Source: an uncultured Porphyromonadaceae bacterium
GTDB taxonomy: Bacteria; Bacteroidota; Bacteroidia; Bacteroidales; Muribaculaceae
Assembly (NCBI GenBank): GCA_947175265.1
Contig: CAMWMD010000007.1
Location: 1 to 64,000 of the forward strand
Direction: 5' to 3'
DNA: 64,000 bases
In this document: positions 62,893-64,000 of the stretch, one piece after another
How the letters are laid out: each line of letters begins with the position of its first letter
Numbering within the stretch: the first letter of the stretch is position 1
Program-made: the position numbers and the translations under genes
The notes under the pieces: generated by a model
Told to the model about the DNA's origin: nothing
Databases searched by the model: none
The model's input: the letters and a program-made list of their open reading frames with translations, nothing else

Positions 62893-63111
62893 TTATTTGT
62901 ATCTGAAGGCGATACGCCCTTTGCTAAGATCGTAGGGACTCATCTCTACCCTTACCTTGTCGCCGGGAAGTATCTTTATATAGTGCATTCTCATCTTTCC
63001 TGAGATATGGGCCGTGATTTCATGCCCGTTCCCAAGCTCTACCTTGAACATCGCGTTGCTCAGGGCCTCGAGAATCACTCCATCTTGTTCGATTGCAGCT
63101 TGCTTTGCCAT
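62893..63111 (-). CDS. infA: translation initiation factor IF-1
   Basis: This 72-residue OB-fold protein has [51 protein letters not shown] sequence (shown in part) and the final FRYK. It binds the A site during initiation. It is 14 nt downstream of map. Confidence 0.97.
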   Translation of the reverse strand: MAKQAAIEQDGVILEALSNAMFKVELGNGHEITAHISGKMRMHYIKILPGDKVRVEMSPYDLSKGRIAFRYK

Positions 63112-63125
63112 TATTTATTATCTTT

Positions 63126-63929
63126 TCAGTCAGTTGTTTGTTCCTCGCGGAGAGGTCTCTCTCCTAAAGCAGCCTCGATATAGCTGAAGGTGGTCAGTAT
63201 CTCAGGTCCCTCGGGCCTGATTACTATGGTGTGCTCGTAATGTGCCGAGGGTTTTCTGTCGCGGGTGCGGCATTCCCACCCGTTATCCTCAATCACCACA
63301 TTCTTGCTCCCCATATTGATCATGGGCTCTATCGCTATGCACATACCTGATTTCAGCACAGGCCCGATTCCGCGTCTGCCGAAATTCGGCACTTCCGGAT
63401 CCTCGTGCATGCTCGCGCCGATACCATGTCCGCACATCTCCCTCACGACACTGTAGCCGGCTCGCTCGCAGTAGGTCTGGATGGCATTGGAGATATCTCC
63501 TATCCTCTTCCCGGCCTTGGCAGCCTCGATTCCGACATAAAGGGATTCCTTGGTCGTCTTCAGGAGACGGGCCACTTTCTCGTCAACGTCTCCTACCGGG
63601 AAAGTATAGCAACTGTCGCCGTTGAAACCGTCAAGCTCCACGACACAGTCTGTGCCGATCACGTCTCCCTCCCTGAGTTCATAACCCGAGGGGAAACCAT
63701 GGACAACGGTCTCGTTGACCTCTATACACAATGTCCCGGGGAAGCCATGATAACCTAAGCAAGCGGGTTTACCCCCGTTATCGAGGATAAACTCCCTTGC
63801 TATGGTGTCAAGTTTCCGAGTAGTGATTCCGGGAGCCACCCAACGGGCCACCTCCCCGAGCGTACGGCTCACAAGATCGCATGCCGCACGCATCTTCTCT
63901 ATCTCTTCAGCTGTCTTTATATAGATCAT
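63126..63929 (-). CDS. map: methionine aminopeptidase, type I
   Basis: This 267-residue enzyme removes N-terminal Met from new proteins. The metal ligands are in GTDCVVELDGFNGDSCYTF (Asp pair), GHGIGASMHEDPEVPNF (His) and AIEPMINMG (Glu), with a second Glu in the C-terminal region around SAHYEHTIVI. The length is normal for type I. It lies between secY and infA in the ribosomal cluster. Confidence 0.97.
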   Translation of the reverse strand: MIYIKTAEEIEKMRAACDLVSRTLGEVARWVAPGITTRKLDTIAREFILDNGGKPACLGYHGFPGTLCIEVNETVVHGFPSGYELREGDVIGTDCVVELDGFNGDSCYTFPVGDVDEKVARLLKTTKESLYVGIEAAKAGKRIGDISNAIQTYCERAGYSVVREMCGHGIGASMHEDPEVPNFGRRGIGPVLKSGMCIAIEPMINMGSKNVVIEDNGWECRTRDRKPSAHYEHTIVIRPEGPEILTTFSYIEAALGERPLREEQTTD

Positions 63930-63950
63930 TTACTTACTGAACGTGACTGG

Positions 63951-64000
63951 TTAAAAAGCACCGCTCCCTGTCGTACGCCCCTTGATGCGGCCATCTTTCA
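63951..64000 (-). CDS. secY: 3' end of protein translocase subunit SecY (partial)
   Basis: Only the last 15 codons and a stop are in the window (KDGRIKGRTTGSGAF). The Gly/Lys/Arg-rich end and the position directly upstream of map, as in other Bacteroidetes, support SecY. The rest lies past the right edge. Confidence 0.65.
   Translation of the reverse strand, partial: KDGRIKGRTTGSGAF

Noticed and set aside
1..64000. CRISPR arrays or cas genes
   Set aside because: No repeat-spacer pattern and no Cas protein motif was seen. The only tandem array is the ATTGAAA heptad at 3381-3412.

Overview
The window looks like the chromosome of a Bacteroidales bacterium. I infer something near Muribaculaceae, but the family is a guess. 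The evidence is DUF4493/PCMD surface lipoproteins, DUF4923, type IX secretion parts (PorQ and the DUF5103 plug), a secY-map-infA-rpmJ-rpsM-rpsK-rpsD-rpoA-rplQ ribosomal cluster, and many copies of the Bacteroidetes promoter (TTTG, about 20 nt, TAnnTTTG). Most of the window is moderately GC-rich core genome. The segment from about 36.0 to 46.0 kb is visibly AT-rich and looks acquired.

Layout: 0-1.8 kb holds marC, a PAP2 phosphatase and dgkA. 1.76-14.1 kb is an envelope locus: four DUF4493/PCMD lipoproteins and two paralogous outer-membrane barrels. An intact IS66-family element with a perfect 8-bp target duplication interrupts it. 14.2-19.2 kb has a DUF4923 protein, a branching enzyme with a histone-like Lys/Ala tail, and a fused ATPase-DUF4435 (TOPRIM-like) protein resembling a merged AriA/AriB. 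19.4-29.1 kb carries housekeeping genes on the plus strand (ribE, cmk, ispH, tadA, an ADP-ribosylglycohydrolase, menA, dnaB, efp, a GT2, radC), with rpmH on the minus strand. 29.1-35.8 kb holds a GH3 lipoprotein, a 5'-nucleotidase, gpmI, rplS, porQ and an outer-membrane barrel.

36.45-45.0 kb is the most interesting region: five tightly coupled minus-strand genes in the order NurA-like nuclease, HerA-like ATPase, Hsp90/GHKL-type ATPase, B12-binding-type radical SAM protein, and a 716-aa protein joining two RNA-polymerase alpha-CTD-like domains to a sigma-region-4-like helix-turn-helix and winged-helix-like repeats. A leader of about 380 nt with many inverted repeats precedes the operon. I recognise no named system with this composition. 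A defence or DNA-end-processing role is an inference.

46-64 kb returns to core genes: a TonB C-terminal-domain protein, a winged-helix protein, rsgA, cdaA-folP, typA, rpsO, a pullulanase, the T9SS plug gene, ung, tRNA-Arg(CCG), a DUF3109 protein, a cardiolipin synthase, and the alpha-operon from rplQ back to the 3' end of secY. A strong plus-strand terminator at about 52.7 kb has no annotated gene in front of it and suggests an unannotated small RNA.
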